Positions 1 to 8,113 of a DNA stretch of 22,423 nt are shown in pieces. Location of the stretch: contig WKLE02001821.1 in NCBI GenBank assembly GCA_014885115.2, positions 1 through 22,423 of the forward strand. The letters run 5' to 3'. Source of the stretch: Asterionellopsis glacialis. Lineage: Eukaryota; Bacillariophyta; Plagiogrammaphyceae; Rhaphoneidales; Asterionellopsidaceae. The notes beneath the pieces are model-generated. The model made no database searches and was not told the origin of the DNA. It saw nothing but the letters and a program-made list of their open reading frames with translations. Numbering within the stretch: the first letter of the stretch is position 1; every line of letters starts with the position of its first letter. Position numbers and translations under genes: made by a program.

Positions 1-81
1 GGGGAGAGAACAGCTGTTACGTCTGACCCGTGGGCTTCAACCACTCCAGGGTCCTTCCTTCGTCCGACTTGCCTACTCCAA
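1..81. repeat. Internal copy (A2-like) of the element's 81-bp direct repeat
   Basis: Identical base for base to 5840-5920. Identity stops at 82, where this copy continues into the element and the other continues into host DNA. The repeat may extend further left, outside the window, so 81 bp is a minimum length. Confidence 0.95.
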
Positions 82-310
82 CGTCTTACAACGACTACGT
101 GAGCTCCTCGTTCTGCGGAAGGAACTTACGCAGGGAAGTTTTGGTAGGTGGCAAAAAGTGGGGTGGAACTACTATGGTCCCGTTCCCCGCGTCCGACTGG
201 TCTGGCCAGGCTGGACCTGGCCGCCCGCCAAACGCCGCCAAGTGCCATCGAGGAGGTGTACGGGGTGGCGGTGGGTAGGCGCAAGGGAGAGAAAGAAGAT
301 GGTGGTCGCA
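82..310 (-). other. 3' non-coding part of the element (candidate B1)
   Basis: This stretch lies between the recombinase stop codon and the internal repeat. It is GC-rich, and only short open frames cross it, none resembling a known family. In the split-repeat model it should contain the B1 segment, and a second copy (B2) should be found just outside the left end of the window. Confidence 0.5.
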
Positions 311-1480
311 CTAGTAAAGTGGGACATAGACGGGGGCAAGGGCTTGGTTGGGGTGAAAGGCGTAGTCACCGCCAGTGAGCATACGGCGAGCAAAGCCTTG
401 CATGATAGGTTGGGCTTGCAGATGCAAGTACCGAAGCATGGCATCGCTCTGCCATCGGCCGATAAGGCGGATGGTGTCAGAGTCCACGTCGGAATTGAAA
501 AGGGCCATTGCGCCTCCGGCGCGTAACGAGCGGGCGCTGATGTCATCGGGTGAGTACCCGTATTGGGCGCCCAGAATGGTCGCGGAGGCCTTCAGGGCGG
601 CCGTGACATCAGCTGATCGGACGAGGCAGCGGCGGTTATGTAAGAAATAAGACGCCAGGATGGTGTGGAAGGGTACGCCATGCTGGCGGAGGTGTAAAAC
701 TCGGCGGACCGTGGCTTTGACAGGGCAGAGGATGGGGTCACCGCTGAGGCCGTGGTTGACAACTTCGCCTCGGACGCCATTCTTTTGTGTTGTGAAAGTG
801 AGGGACACGCCAGTAGCCGCGTGGAGGTCTGCAGCTGGAGCAGTGTGGAGATCCAGGCGGAGCTCGCCGATGAGAAGTTGAACATCGGCGAGTTGGAATG
901 GGGTGTCATCATTGGAGGTTCCCGTGTACTCACCCGGCCGAAGTAGGAAGAAGAAGGCTAGGGTGATCATGTCGGCCACGGCTTGGTCTTTAGCACTACC
1001 ATGGGTGGAGGCGTGGGCGACATGGCGAACCAGGCTAACTGGGATGGGCTTGACCCGGTTCGGTGGCGGGTCTTCGCGAGTATATGATCGGAACTGTCGG
1101 GACAGCCGGAAGTCTAGCTTGCCCGACGGGTCCGTGCGTGGGTCGTGGGCCCCCACGCTGGCCAACGTCTGCCCCACCGAGCGTACGGCGTCTGAAACCG
1201 TCTTAGAGCGGACGGGGAGGCCGGTGGGGCCAAGGCGTCGCCGGTATCTTGTGGCGAACACTTGCAAGAAGGGAACGGGGTCAGCGTAGCCTTGAAGGAG
1301 GGGATCGATCCCGATGTCGGTGCAGTACTCTTCCCACAGCCTCCAGTGGGAGTCGGTGCGTTTCTGGGTGCCCAGCACGACTCCACGTCGGACGCTGTTC
1401 TGCGCAACGCGGAGATCACGCAGGAAAGCATCTGAGGGGACAGCGGATGGAGTTCCCAAGGGACGGCCTGTGGATAAGTA
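311..1480 (-). CDS. Tyrosine recombinase (site-specific integrase) of the retroelement
   Basis: The open frame runs from just after a TGA at 1483-1481 to a TAG at 311. It has no ATG before the Met that precedes ITLAFFFLLRPGEY, already inside the catalytic domain; the nominal first codon at 1459 is TTG. Numbering from there, about 30-125 is the SAM-like DNA-binding region, and the catalytic core has R174 (LLRPGEY), K226, R310 and R313 (SARSLRAGG), W336 (GRW) and Y344 (LRYLH). This is the R-K-[H]xxR-[H/W]-Y set of tyrosine recombinases, with Arg where His is usual. It should integrate a circular DNA intermediate without target duplication. The frame equals that of the RT ORF and differs from the intervening RNase H tail, so production probably needs a frameshift from that tail. 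Confidence 0.85.
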   Translation of the reverse strand, partial: YLSTGRPLGTPSAVPSDAFLRDLRVAQNSVRRGVVLGTQKRTDSHWRLWEEYCTDIGIDPLLQGYADPVPFLQVFATRYRRRLGPTGLPVRSKTVSDAVRSVGQTLASVGAHDPRTDPSGKLDFRLSRQFRSYTREDPPPNRVKPIPVSLVRHVAHASTHGSAKDQAVADMITLAFFFLLRPGEYTGTSNDDTPFQLADVQLLIGELRLDLHTAPAADLHAATGVSLTFTTQKNGVRGEVVNHGLSGDPILCPVKATVRRVLHLRQHGVPFHTILASYFLHNRRCLVRSADVTAALKASATILGAQYGYSPDDISARSLRAGGAMALFNSDVDSDTIRLIGRWQSDAMLRYLHLQAQPIMQGFARRMLTGGDYAFHPNQALAPVYVPLY

Positions 1481-1677
1481 TCATTAAAATGTGTGAGAAG
1501 CTCGTCGTCGGACAAGTGCCAGAATTGGGAAGCTTGATCAGCCATGGCGTTGAGCTGACCGGGGAGGTAGTCATGGAAGGCAACGTAGCGGTGGTCCCGT
1601 TGGTGATGCGATTGTAAGCGTAGGAGGTAGGCAGCGGGGCCCGTGGTCGTGGCGGACCCCTTGCGCTGCCAGTATTG
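1114..1677 (-). pseudogene. C-terminal continuation of RNase H in a shifted frame
   Basis: Just below the break at about 1675-1678 the minus strand reads QYWQRKGSATTTG, then AAYLLRLQ, NAMADQAS and FWHLSDDELLTHFNDTYPQ. These have the look of the RNase H tail and connector of this retroelement class (the asparagine followed by MAD and Ser is typical). The reading continues without a stop to 1114, although its last 300 bases run antiphase to the recombinase ORF and may be meaningless. A single extra base in the CCAA tetranucleotide (minus strand; ttgg at 1675-1678 on plus) would explain the break, since one codon is expected there. Sequencing error, true mutation and recoding cannot be distinguished here. 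Confidence 0.65.
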
Positions 1678-3604
1678 GTGCAGGCGTGTTGTCGTGAAAC
1701 GAGTGCAGTGTGTGCTCGGCCGTGTCCACGACGGACGTGATGACATGGTGATGAGCAACTGTGGCGGCCAGCTCGAGGTCACTGTTGGTTATAGGGCCTG
1801 CAGGATTGTCGAAACTGACCAGGTCGTTGCTAATGTTGGCCGGAAAGGGGACCCGCCAGAGGACAGGGCGAATGCCGGCGTCGGTGTTGAGAAAGGCAAC
1901 GCCACCCATGCCCGGGCCGGCGGCGTCGGTGGTGCTGAGAACAGACGGAGTCTGTGGGAAGAGCTCGGCGATGCGAGTAGGCCGTCGAGCAACATCGCGG
2001 GCCAAGGTTTTGAAGTCATCGATGAACTGGTGGACTGCTTTAGTGAGACGGACGCGGGAGGGCCTGCCGTTCTTGTTGTACTTGAAGGCTTCTTGGAGGA
2101 CGCTGAAGAGGCCTCGGGACCCGGGGACCGCTAGCGTCATGCTGCGAAGTTCACCCAGAATTTTGTGCCAATTGCGGACGCTAGTGCGCTTCTGGGAAGG
2201 GGAAATGCTGTCTAGGATGTCGTGGAGGCGGTTGATTCGGTGATCTGGGAGCTCGATGGTTCCCGCCACGGTGTCGATGACCCATCCTAGCACGGATTTT
2301 CGGGTTGCCCATGCCCCGTCGCCTTTGCGGAGTTTCTTACGAGAAGCCGGCTCTTGGCGTGCTGGGTTGTCAGATGGTGACAACGGGCGGAATACGTCGT
2401 CCAGGGTGGACAGGAGGATCCGCATTGTTTCCCGTTGACGGGCGTGGTCGCCTTGAAGGAGGGTGATGAAGTCATCCACGTAGACGTCGGCATATGCGAG
2501 AGGTCGTCGGTATCGCGGCCGGTGATGGGTCCGGCGTGCCTGCAGCCCTGGTTCGTACTCGGAGGCGGCCAAGGCTTCGTCTTCCAGCCTGTGCTTTGGT
2601 TGGGGGGTAATGCGGCGGAGACGATGGTTCATCAGGTCGGCGGCTGTTTCTGTGGCGGCACTGAAGTAGGGCGGTGAGTTCTTCCATCCCATGGGCAGCG
2701 CCAGTGGGAAGGCGACCATGGGTTCGTCCTGCTTGTGTTGCGGCAGGAGAACCCCGAGCTTGGGTACGTCGCGAGGTGCAAGTTGGATTCGGTAAAATCC
2801 ATCCGAAATGTCGATCTTGGAAATGTAGATAGGGCCGTGATTTGGATCTGACATGTGAATGCGTTGCAGGAGGCGCTGAAGGGTTCGCCCAAACTGCATG
2901 GCTTCATCGGGGCCGAGGTCGAGAGTTTCTAGGTTGACGTTGTAAAATGAGAGGTCAACTATGAGGCGTGGGCGTCGTTCCCGTTGTGGGACGACTCCTA
3001 GGGGACTCAATCGGAGGTTTTTGAGGTTTGATACCAGGGAGTATGGGAGGACGGTCCAGAACTCCTTGGTGATAAAATCCGCAAATTCTGTGCGGACGAA
3101 TTCGGAATGTTCTTGGGCGGACTTGTGGGGCCCCCGGCGAATAGCATCTTCTAGTCGCCGCGGGGTCCACATTGGCGTCGACATAGGTACCGGTGCGCCG
3201 CGGGTCTTCAGGTGCTTTAGAAGATCGGCAGCAGGGTGATCAAGGTTCCCGACGTCGTCGGAAAGGTCGGGTGGTCCACGTTGCGTCCACACGAAATCCT
3301 CCCAGGTTGCACACGACATGTATTTATCCACGGCGGACTGAATTAACTTACCTAAGGCGTCTAAGTGAATTCTTGGTCTGACTGGTTCATTAAGTGGTGT
3401 GCTGGGAGGGGTAGCGACGGGTAGTGGATAAACGGGTTGGCTAGTTGTTATTACTACTTCTCGTCGCGGAGGCTTGGGTGGGACCCCCCAGCGAGGGTAC
3501 CCACCAGCCGGCCTCTCAGGCGTATGCCGTCTGGCACCACAGGAGGAGGTCGTTGTCCTCCTCCGGGGTGTGGTCCACGTGATCCGACTTACGGCCGCAC
3601 CCAC
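1571..3604 (-). CDS. Reverse transcriptase with N-terminal part of RNase H (broken by frameshift)
   Basis: The open frame is 677 codons from a GTG at 3604; the first ATG is codon 96. RT signs: KIDISDGFY at 263-271 (catalytic D265), FPLALPMGWKNSPPYF at 299-314, and YVDD at 375-378 with its two catalytic Asp. RNase H follows: D560 in STTDAAGPGMGG, E611 in NSDLELAA and D638 in FHDNTPA. Directly after this motif the frame loses sense and stops at 1571, while the expected continuation (YWQRKGS onwards) appears in the frame one base further on. The frame is +1 relative to Gag, so it may be made by recoding or by internal initiation. It would copy the element RNA into DNA. RT identity is secure; functional integrity of this copy is doubtful. 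Confidence 0.85.
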   Translation of the reverse strand: MGAAVSRITWTTPRRRTTTSSCGARRHTPERPAGGYPRWGVPPKPPRREVVITTSQPVYPLPVATPPSTPLNEPVRPRIHLDALGKLIQSAVDKYMSCATWEDFVWTQRGPPDLSDDVGNLDHPAADLLKHLKTRGAPVPMSTPMWTPRRLEDAIRRGPHKSAQEHSEFVRTEFADFITKEFWTVLPYSLVSNLKNLRLSPLGVVPQRERRPRLIVDLSFYNVNLETLDLGPDEAMQFGRTLQRLLQRIHMSDPNHGPIYISKIDISDGFYRIQLAPRDVPKLGVLLPQHKQDEPMVAFPLALPMGWKNSPPYFSAATETAADLMNHRLRRITPQPKHRLEDEALAASEYEPGLQARRTHHRPRYRRPLAYADVYVDDFITLLQGDHARQRETMRILLSTLDDVFRPLSPSDNPARQEPASRKKLRKGDGAWATRKSVLGWVIDTVAGTIELPDHRINRLHDILDSISPSQKRTSVRNWHKILGELRSMTLAVPGSRGLFSVLQEAFKYNKNGRPSRVRLTKAVHQFIDDFKTLARDVARRPTRIAELFPQTPSVLSTTDAAGPGMGGVAFLNTDAGIRPVLWRVPFPANISNDLVSFDNPAGPITNSDLELAATVAHHHVITSVVDTAEHTLHSFHDNTPAPILAAQGVRHDHGPRCLPPTLTIASPTGPPLRCLP

Positions 3605-5696
3605 TCCAACACTTCCCCCCCAGATGGTAGGAGAGGCACATCGGAACGTCTGTTCCGCCTCGCCTGACCATTGGGGGTTGACCGCCTTTGGTCATAGCTG
3701 CCTTGAAGGACATGCTCCGAATCTTTTCGCGAAACGGTTCGAAGAGAGAGTTGACAGAATGAACGGCGGTGTCCTGGGACGGCTGGGACCGGGCGTCGCG
3801 CGATGCCCTGCCTGTACTCGTGCTAACCAATGAAGGGTTGGTCGTCGTAGAGCTCCGGGAGGTCGTTGATGTAATTCCCGACGGGAGTGTGACCCCGCTA
3901 ATGATGGAAGCCAGGCCCATAGACGTTGGCTTGGTGACTGGCTTCCAGTATTTCGTAGGGATGGTAGGGATCCAGCTGGTGTCCTGCATGTCCAGACGGT
4001 CCAGCACGTCCTCAAAATTAGGGGTAGCCGGTAGCATTCGTTGAGCTAGGGCCTTCCGCCAGTAGTTGACTGAGCGGAGCTGGATGTACCGGAGCAGGAG
4101 AGCGGCCGGGGGTGCCGTGGCACTCAGAGCCTTAAGCCGCGTCATGTAGGAGTATTCCCTGCCGGTGTAGGCATGCAAGAAACGGCCGTACGCCTCCACA
4201 AATGGATGATTGTCGCCCAGGAGAACGGTCCACAGTAGCATGAGCGCCACAAGGTGGGCCCTTGCCTCCCCGAAGTCCACCGGGATGATGGCCTTACCAT
4301 CTCGGACCATTTTGGAGTCCTCCATTGTAGTGAGGGATTCTCCAGAGGTCATGACGTCATAGTCGTTGGCTAGACGTTGGGCCTCAGCTCCCGCATCCGT
4401 CCCGGAGTAGTCGGGGAGGACAAGGGCAAAGGGTTGAATACCTTCGCTGACGTCGTCAACGCTGATGCCCGCCCACTGCAGGCTGGATACGCGTTTGACG
4501 AGCGAAGGTGTGGCGATGGGTGCTGCTTCAGGCATGTTGAGGTCGCGTGCCTTTCCCAACAAAGCTTGCTCCAGGGCCTGCCGGTCCCGTTTACCGGACT
4601 GGGCCAGATCCCGCCAGAGCTTTGGCAGGTCGTCCTCGGAAGCAACCTGACAGAGGGTCTGGAGGGTGGCAGTCACCTCCGACCCCAGGGCCTTGGCAAC
4701 GGTCGTGGGGGTCTTCGAAAGATACGCCCGACGTTCCGCATCTTCTCGTGTAAGGCGTTGTTCTTGTACGAGTTCGGATAGTCGACCGTCCAGCGTTGGG
4801 TCTCTTGTTCCTGCTGTCCTTTGCGCCAACCCTGGGAGGTGTGTGTGCAGCAGGCGGCGCCACTGCTCCAGGAGTGCCCGGTCCCCGAGGGGGACTCGGG
4901 GGGAGAGGTTCGCCATTCGTGGTGGCGATCCCGCCGTCTCCCGAACCGTTGAAAGTAGAAGCCAGTCGCGCAGCTCTGGACAGGTGGTGTCGTCGCCATG
5001 TGCCTCCATGCGTGTGGATAAGTCCACAAACCCCTCCTTCACCGGTACATTGCGGTCCAACAGTAGAGGGACGTAACGGTGGGGGAGCGGGACGTAAGCC
5101 CTGCTACGCACGGCCCGAGTCTGCGCGTCGTTGTCGGCAAAGGGGCCCAGAAAGTCGTCATCTGGGTTATCCGCGAGCAGTTCGCGGGCCCGTTCGAAGG
5201 TAGCGGGCACATTTTCGTAAGTGCCGCCGTGGCTCATGGCAAAGAAGGCGGCGTTGATCTCCACTGTTGCGATCTGCTCCCCGACTACGTCTCCGACGAA
5301 ACCAAATGTTCTGTTGTCCCACGTTGTGGGTTTTCCAAGAGTCGCTGGGAACTTCGAGATGGAGTGCACCACTTGGTAGTAGCATGAGGTGCCTTCCTTG
5401 CGGACGCCGATGTAGGCTGTACTATGCTGGTGCTCGGCGTTCGATACGGTGCTAAAGATGTCTTCGGAGGTCGGGGGGTTGTCCTCGACTCGGAAGGCGC
5501 GTAAGAGCGGGCCGTAGACGCCGCTGTAAATATCCAGCTGCTCGCTGCCATAGTAGGACTGGTAACAGTCGATGGGTGAGGGTGTTACAGCGCGGAATGG
5601 GGTGCCCGCTGGACCTGTCGGAACCGTTGTTCCATCAGGAGCAGGAGGTCCCGCCTCCGGGGGCCCTGCGGAAGCGGCGGCTCCGGCAGTGGCCAT
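3516..5696 (-). CDS. Gag-like protein with C-terminal zinc knuckle
   Basis: A 726-residue ORF with a true ATG at 5696, the first gene of the element. The N-terminus (about 1-40) is rich in Pro, Ala and Gly. The middle is a long mostly soluble region without a family I can name, and about 575-680 is Ser/Thr-rich. At 687-706 there is a CX8CX3CX5H cluster (C687, C696, C700, H706), which probably binds zinc and nucleic acid, as the knuckles of retroelement Gag proteins do. The expected role is packaging of element RNA. Its 3' end overlaps the next ORF by at least 89 bp in another frame. Gag identity rests on position and the cysteine cluster rather than on recognised sequence similarity. Confidence 0.7.
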   Translation of the reverse strand: MATAGAAASAGPPEAGPPAPDGTTVPTGPAGTPFRAVTPSPIDCYQSYYGSEQLDIYSGVYGPLLRAFRVEDNPPTSEDIFSTVSNAEHQHSTAYIGVRKEGTSCYYQVVHSISKFPATLGKPTTWDNRTFGFVGDVVGEQIATVEINAAFFAMSHGGTYENVPATFERARELLADNPDDDFLGPFADNDAQTRAVRSRAYVPLPHRYVPLLLDRNVPVKEGFVDLSTRMEAHGDDTTCPELRDWLLLSTVRETAGSPPRMANLSPRVPLGDRALLEQWRRLLHTHLPGLAQRTAGTRDPTLDGRLSELVQEQRLTREDAERRAYLSKTPTTVAKALGSEVTATLQTLCQVASEDDLPKLWRDLAQSGKRDRQALEQALLGKARDLNMPEAAPIATPSLVKRVSSLQWAGISVDDVSEGIQPFALVLPDYSGTDAGAEAQRLANDYDVMTSGESLTTMEDSKMVRDGKAIIPVDFGEARAHLVALMLLWTVLLGDNHPFVEAYGRFLHAYTGREYSYMTRLKALSATAPPAALLLRYIQLRSVNYWRKALAQRMLPATPNFEDVLDRLDMQDTSWIPTIPTKYWKPVTKPTSMGLASIISGVTLPSGITSTTSRSSTTTNPSLVSTSTGRASRDARSQPSQDTAVHSVNSLFEPFREKIRSMSFKAAMTKGGQPPMVRRGGTDVPMCLSYHLGGKCWSGCGRKSDHVDHTPEEDNDLLLWCQTAYA

Positions 5697-5839
5697 GGTT
5701 ACTTAAAATTATCTATATCGTAACGCTGTCACTTCAACTCTACTGCTTGTAGAGCTACAAATAAAATTATGACAATCAGCTGGGCGGATTTTGGTTCGGT
5801 GTATTTTAGTTGCCCGAACTTCTTCCCGAATTTCCGGAA

Positions 5840-5920
5840 GGGGAGAGAACAGCTGTTACGTCTGACCCGTGGGCTTCAACCACTCCAGGGTCCTTCCTTC
5901 GTCCGACTTGCCTACTCCAA
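5840..5920. repeat. Terminal copy (A1-like) of the direct repeat; right end of the element
   Basis: Exact copy of 1-81. The right boundary is placed at 5920 because the two copies diverge immediately afterwards and composition changes from GC-rich to AT-rich. On the minus strand this is the 5' terminus of the element, and 5839-5697 is the remainder of its leader. No target-site duplication can be tested because the left end is missing. Confidence 0.9.
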
Positions 5921-6351
5921 TAAGGTACGCAGATCATCTGGACCTCTTGGAAGGCCGTACCAGGGTACCTGACGTACCTATACACCAGTTACAGGTACAT
6001 GGGTTCCTGTTGCTTCATACCAGCAGGTGCCAGAGGTGCATTACTACCTGTACCAGGTTCTAGCACGAGTACCTGTACATCATAAAGTACAAGATACCTG
6101 GTGTGTGGGACACATACATGCTCTATTCTGTAAATGAAGCATACGACCGTTAATTTTACCGGCTCATCAACCACATTTTTACTGCAGAAAAAGATGTAAG
6201 AATATGGAAAAAGTTTGTCTCGACCAGCTCATCTCATTTTTTCCTGCCGAACGATGGCACCATATCTGCAAACCTGTGAACTGCTTTGTCAAATACGTTC
6301 TTCGGTCATCTAAGTGTGCCTTCGCATCAGTATTGATTTGCTTTGATTGCG
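5921..6351. other. Intergenic DNA right of the element, upstream of COQ7; GTAC-dense
   Basis: No gene seen. Between 5925 and 6090 there are nine GTAC words, many inside TACCTG or CAGGTA, including ACCTG-TAC-CAGGT around 6046-6058, an inverted repeat. From about 6110 to 6351 the sequence is ordinary AT-rich DNA and presumably holds the COQ7 promoter and 5' leader; I see no clear TATA element. Confidence 0.6.
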
Positions 6352-7239
6352 ATGAAAACTCATAAAATATTCCGCTTCTGCCATCAAAGGCAACAACCTT
6401 ATATCCAATGCTGTCTTCCAACAAGGTTTCTAACCACAGGGACAGCGTCGAGCAATACAGTCTCTGCAGCAGCATCCTCGTTAAAAGAGGATAACAAAGA
6501 CAACAAGAACAACTTTGATTTTGTTCAAATTCGTAATGAAATTATTCAAAATTGGCTTGATGCTGAAACCAAATGTTCAGATTCGTCTTCGTCTACGAAA
6601 GCTCAATATTGTTGTTTTACCTACAATGATGGTGTACGTGCCTATCAACAAAAATCAGCTAAATGGCATTGGTTAGATCGTGAATTATCTTCAAATATGG
6701 CCGGTGAAACTGGTGCTGTGTATATCTACAAGGGTGCCATGTTTGCAATGAACTATGTACGACCAAGATCCTTTACGTCACAAGCTCATGAGTTTGTACA
6801 AGAACATTATCAAAATGAAATGTCACATTTACAATATTTTCAATCTATTGTGTCAGATGGAAAGTATACTTCCCTGTTACCTCTTTGGCGTATGGCTGGT
6901 TGGACGCTTGGATTTGTACCCACTGTAGTGGGAGGTAGTGAGGCATTGTATGTAACAGTTCATGCTGTGGAAAGTTTTGTAGAAGAACACTATCAAGATC
7001 AAATTCAACCATTACGTCAACAAGGTAATTCAAATGAATTACTTCGTTTGCTAGAACATTGTTGTGAAGATGAAGTACATCATAAAAATGATGCAAAAGA
7101 GAAATTATTGACGAGTAGTGGTAGCAGTGATGGTGATACTACAGAAACACAAATTCTCAATGCATGGTGGGTGCAGCCATGGTCATTGATTGTTCGGCAA
7201 GGGAGTATAATTGCAGCTGAGATTGCAAGAAGAATATAA
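6352..7239 (+). CDS. COQ7: COQ7-like demethoxyubiquinone hydroxylase
   Basis: COQ7 (CLK-1) is a mitochondrial diiron enzyme that hydroxylates demethoxyubiquinone in the penultimate part of ubiquinone synthesis. I place the start at the ATG at 6352 (295 residues); an upstream in-frame TTG at 6343 is unlikely. The first ~45 residues are basic and Ser/Thr/Ala-rich, as in a mitochondrial presequence. The core is strongly COQ7-like: LDRELSSNMAGETGAVYIYKG supplies one ligand Glu, NEMSH an ExxH pair, AVESFVEEHY the next Glu and CEDEVHH the final ExxH pair (about residues 119, 156/159, 207 and 241/244 from this ATG). The segment LLPLWRMAGWTLGFVPTVVGG is the hydrophobic membrane-contacting part. The protein is longer than bacterial or animal COQ7 because of the N-terminal extension. 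No intron is needed. Confidence 0.92.
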   Translation: MKTHKIFRFCHQRQQPYIQCCLPTRFLTTGTASSNTVSAAASSLKEDNKDNKNNFDFVQIRNEIIQNWLDAETKCSDSSSSTKAQYCCFTYNDGVRAYQQKSAKWHWLDRELSSNMAGETGAVYIYKGAMFAMNYVRPRSFTSQAHEFVQEHYQNEMSHLQYFQSIVSDGKYTSLLPLWRMAGWTLGFVPTVVGGSEALYVTVHAVESFVEEHYQDQIQPLRQQGNSNELLRLLEHCCEDEVHHKNDAKEKLLTSSGSSDGDTTETQILNAWWVQPWSLIVRQGSIIAAEIARRI

Positions 7240-8113
7240 CCAAGAAAAATGAAAGAGAGATAACATAAATAGTTTTGTGGCTTCACAGTAAGCACATCTT
7301 TTTGTTTGTTGTAATATGTTAGACTTTCATGATGATGTGGATCCGTATTAAACACACAGAAGTACTCGAAAAATCTAACAAATCACCATTTAATGATACC
7401 ATATGAATCCCTGATCAACCGAATTTACTTCCGAAGATGCGTATATTTAGAGCAGCCGAGTATGATGATTATGAGAATATGTGCAACTGTGACATGATCA
7501 TTGTATCATTTGCCTCCTGATGAAAATGTCGACGTGGAGAAATATTTTGTGAAAGATGCGAGATCAAAATGTTCAGTGAGTTCGTTTTCTCTGTGATGAA
7601 TAATAGTATTAGTACTAAAATAATCATTCTTTTGTTTGTTTGAAATGGTAGGCATCAACTAATCGTGTCACATCCTGTTCAAACTGTTTCTCCAATGTAT
7701 AAAATGGATTCATAGATGTAAATCAACTACTAAGTTTTGAAGTAGGGTATTTTGCGCTTGGTAAAATTGTTGTTGATTACGAGTTTTATTTGTGTATACA
7801 TCATGTACAACATATACACCATCTCAAATCACAACAATAAATTTAATTTTAGAAGATGTCCAATAACCTATAGAAAAGAAAAACAAAATCTAAGTTGCAA
7901 TCTGTGAGATCATAACATAAAGTTCAGTGTGTACATGAAATAGAATCTCCATATATCCATCAAAGCAACCGATACTGTAGGATTCGAGATTTCTGCGAAA
8001 GGAAGTTTATGTATCTAGCTCTAAGCTCTACAGATTACTAAGCAACCATAATAATAGGCAAGTATATCATAAGTTCATTATGATTTTACACAGACAGTAA
8101 GTAAATACAACGT
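7240..8113. other. AT-rich intergenic region without a recognisable intact gene
   Basis: About 870 bp after COQ7 with no convincing ORF on either strand. Stops are frequent in all frames. It probably includes the COQ7 3' UTR. The right part (about 7905-8113) lies downstream of the TRAPPC2L-like relic and may contain its eroded 3' half: a short minus-strand reading LFHVHTELYV near 7910-7945 weakly resembles the C-terminal helix of that family in a different frame. I saw no tRNA and no P-loop that could be the missing start of the kinase fragment. Confidence 0.5.

Larger units (their letters stand above)
1..5920 (-). mobile_element. Tyrosine-recombinase retrotransposon (DIRS/Ngaro/PAT-like), left end beyond the window
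   Basis: On the minus strand the order is 5' leader (5920-5697), Gag-like ORF, reverse transcriptase/RNase H, tyrosine recombinase, then a 3' non-coding part. I see no DDE integrase, no aspartic protease motif and no long terminal repeats. An 81-bp sequence is exactly repeated at the right terminus (5840-5920) and at the left edge (1-81). In split-direct-repeat elements the order is A1-body-B1-A2-B2. Here 5840-5920 would lie in A1, 1-81 in A2 and 82-310 in or next to B1, with B2 beyond the window. The element is clearly more GC-rich than the host DNA to its right. The class follows from RT plus a tyrosine recombinase; assignment to Ngaro/PAT rather than DIRS1 is inferred from the repeat arrangement and gene order. 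A frameshift in RNase H suggests this copy is not autonomous as sequenced. Confidence 0.85.

Noticed and set aside
30..5455. Many open frames of 60-160 codons on the plus strand across the retroelement
   Set aside because: They lie antisense to Gag, RT and YR and owe their openness to GC-rich codons; none has family content.
1..5920. LTR retrotransposon of Gypsy or Copia type
   Set aside because: No DDE integrase or protease, no long terminal repeats, and a clear tyrosine recombinase is present. The 81-bp repeat does not flank the element symmetrically as LTRs would.
6352..7239. Alternative oxidase, another diiron membrane protein
   Set aside because: The AGETGAVYIYKG, NEMSH and EDEVHH pattern and their spacing are COQ7; the alternative-oxidase motifs LET, NERMHL and RADEAHH are absent.
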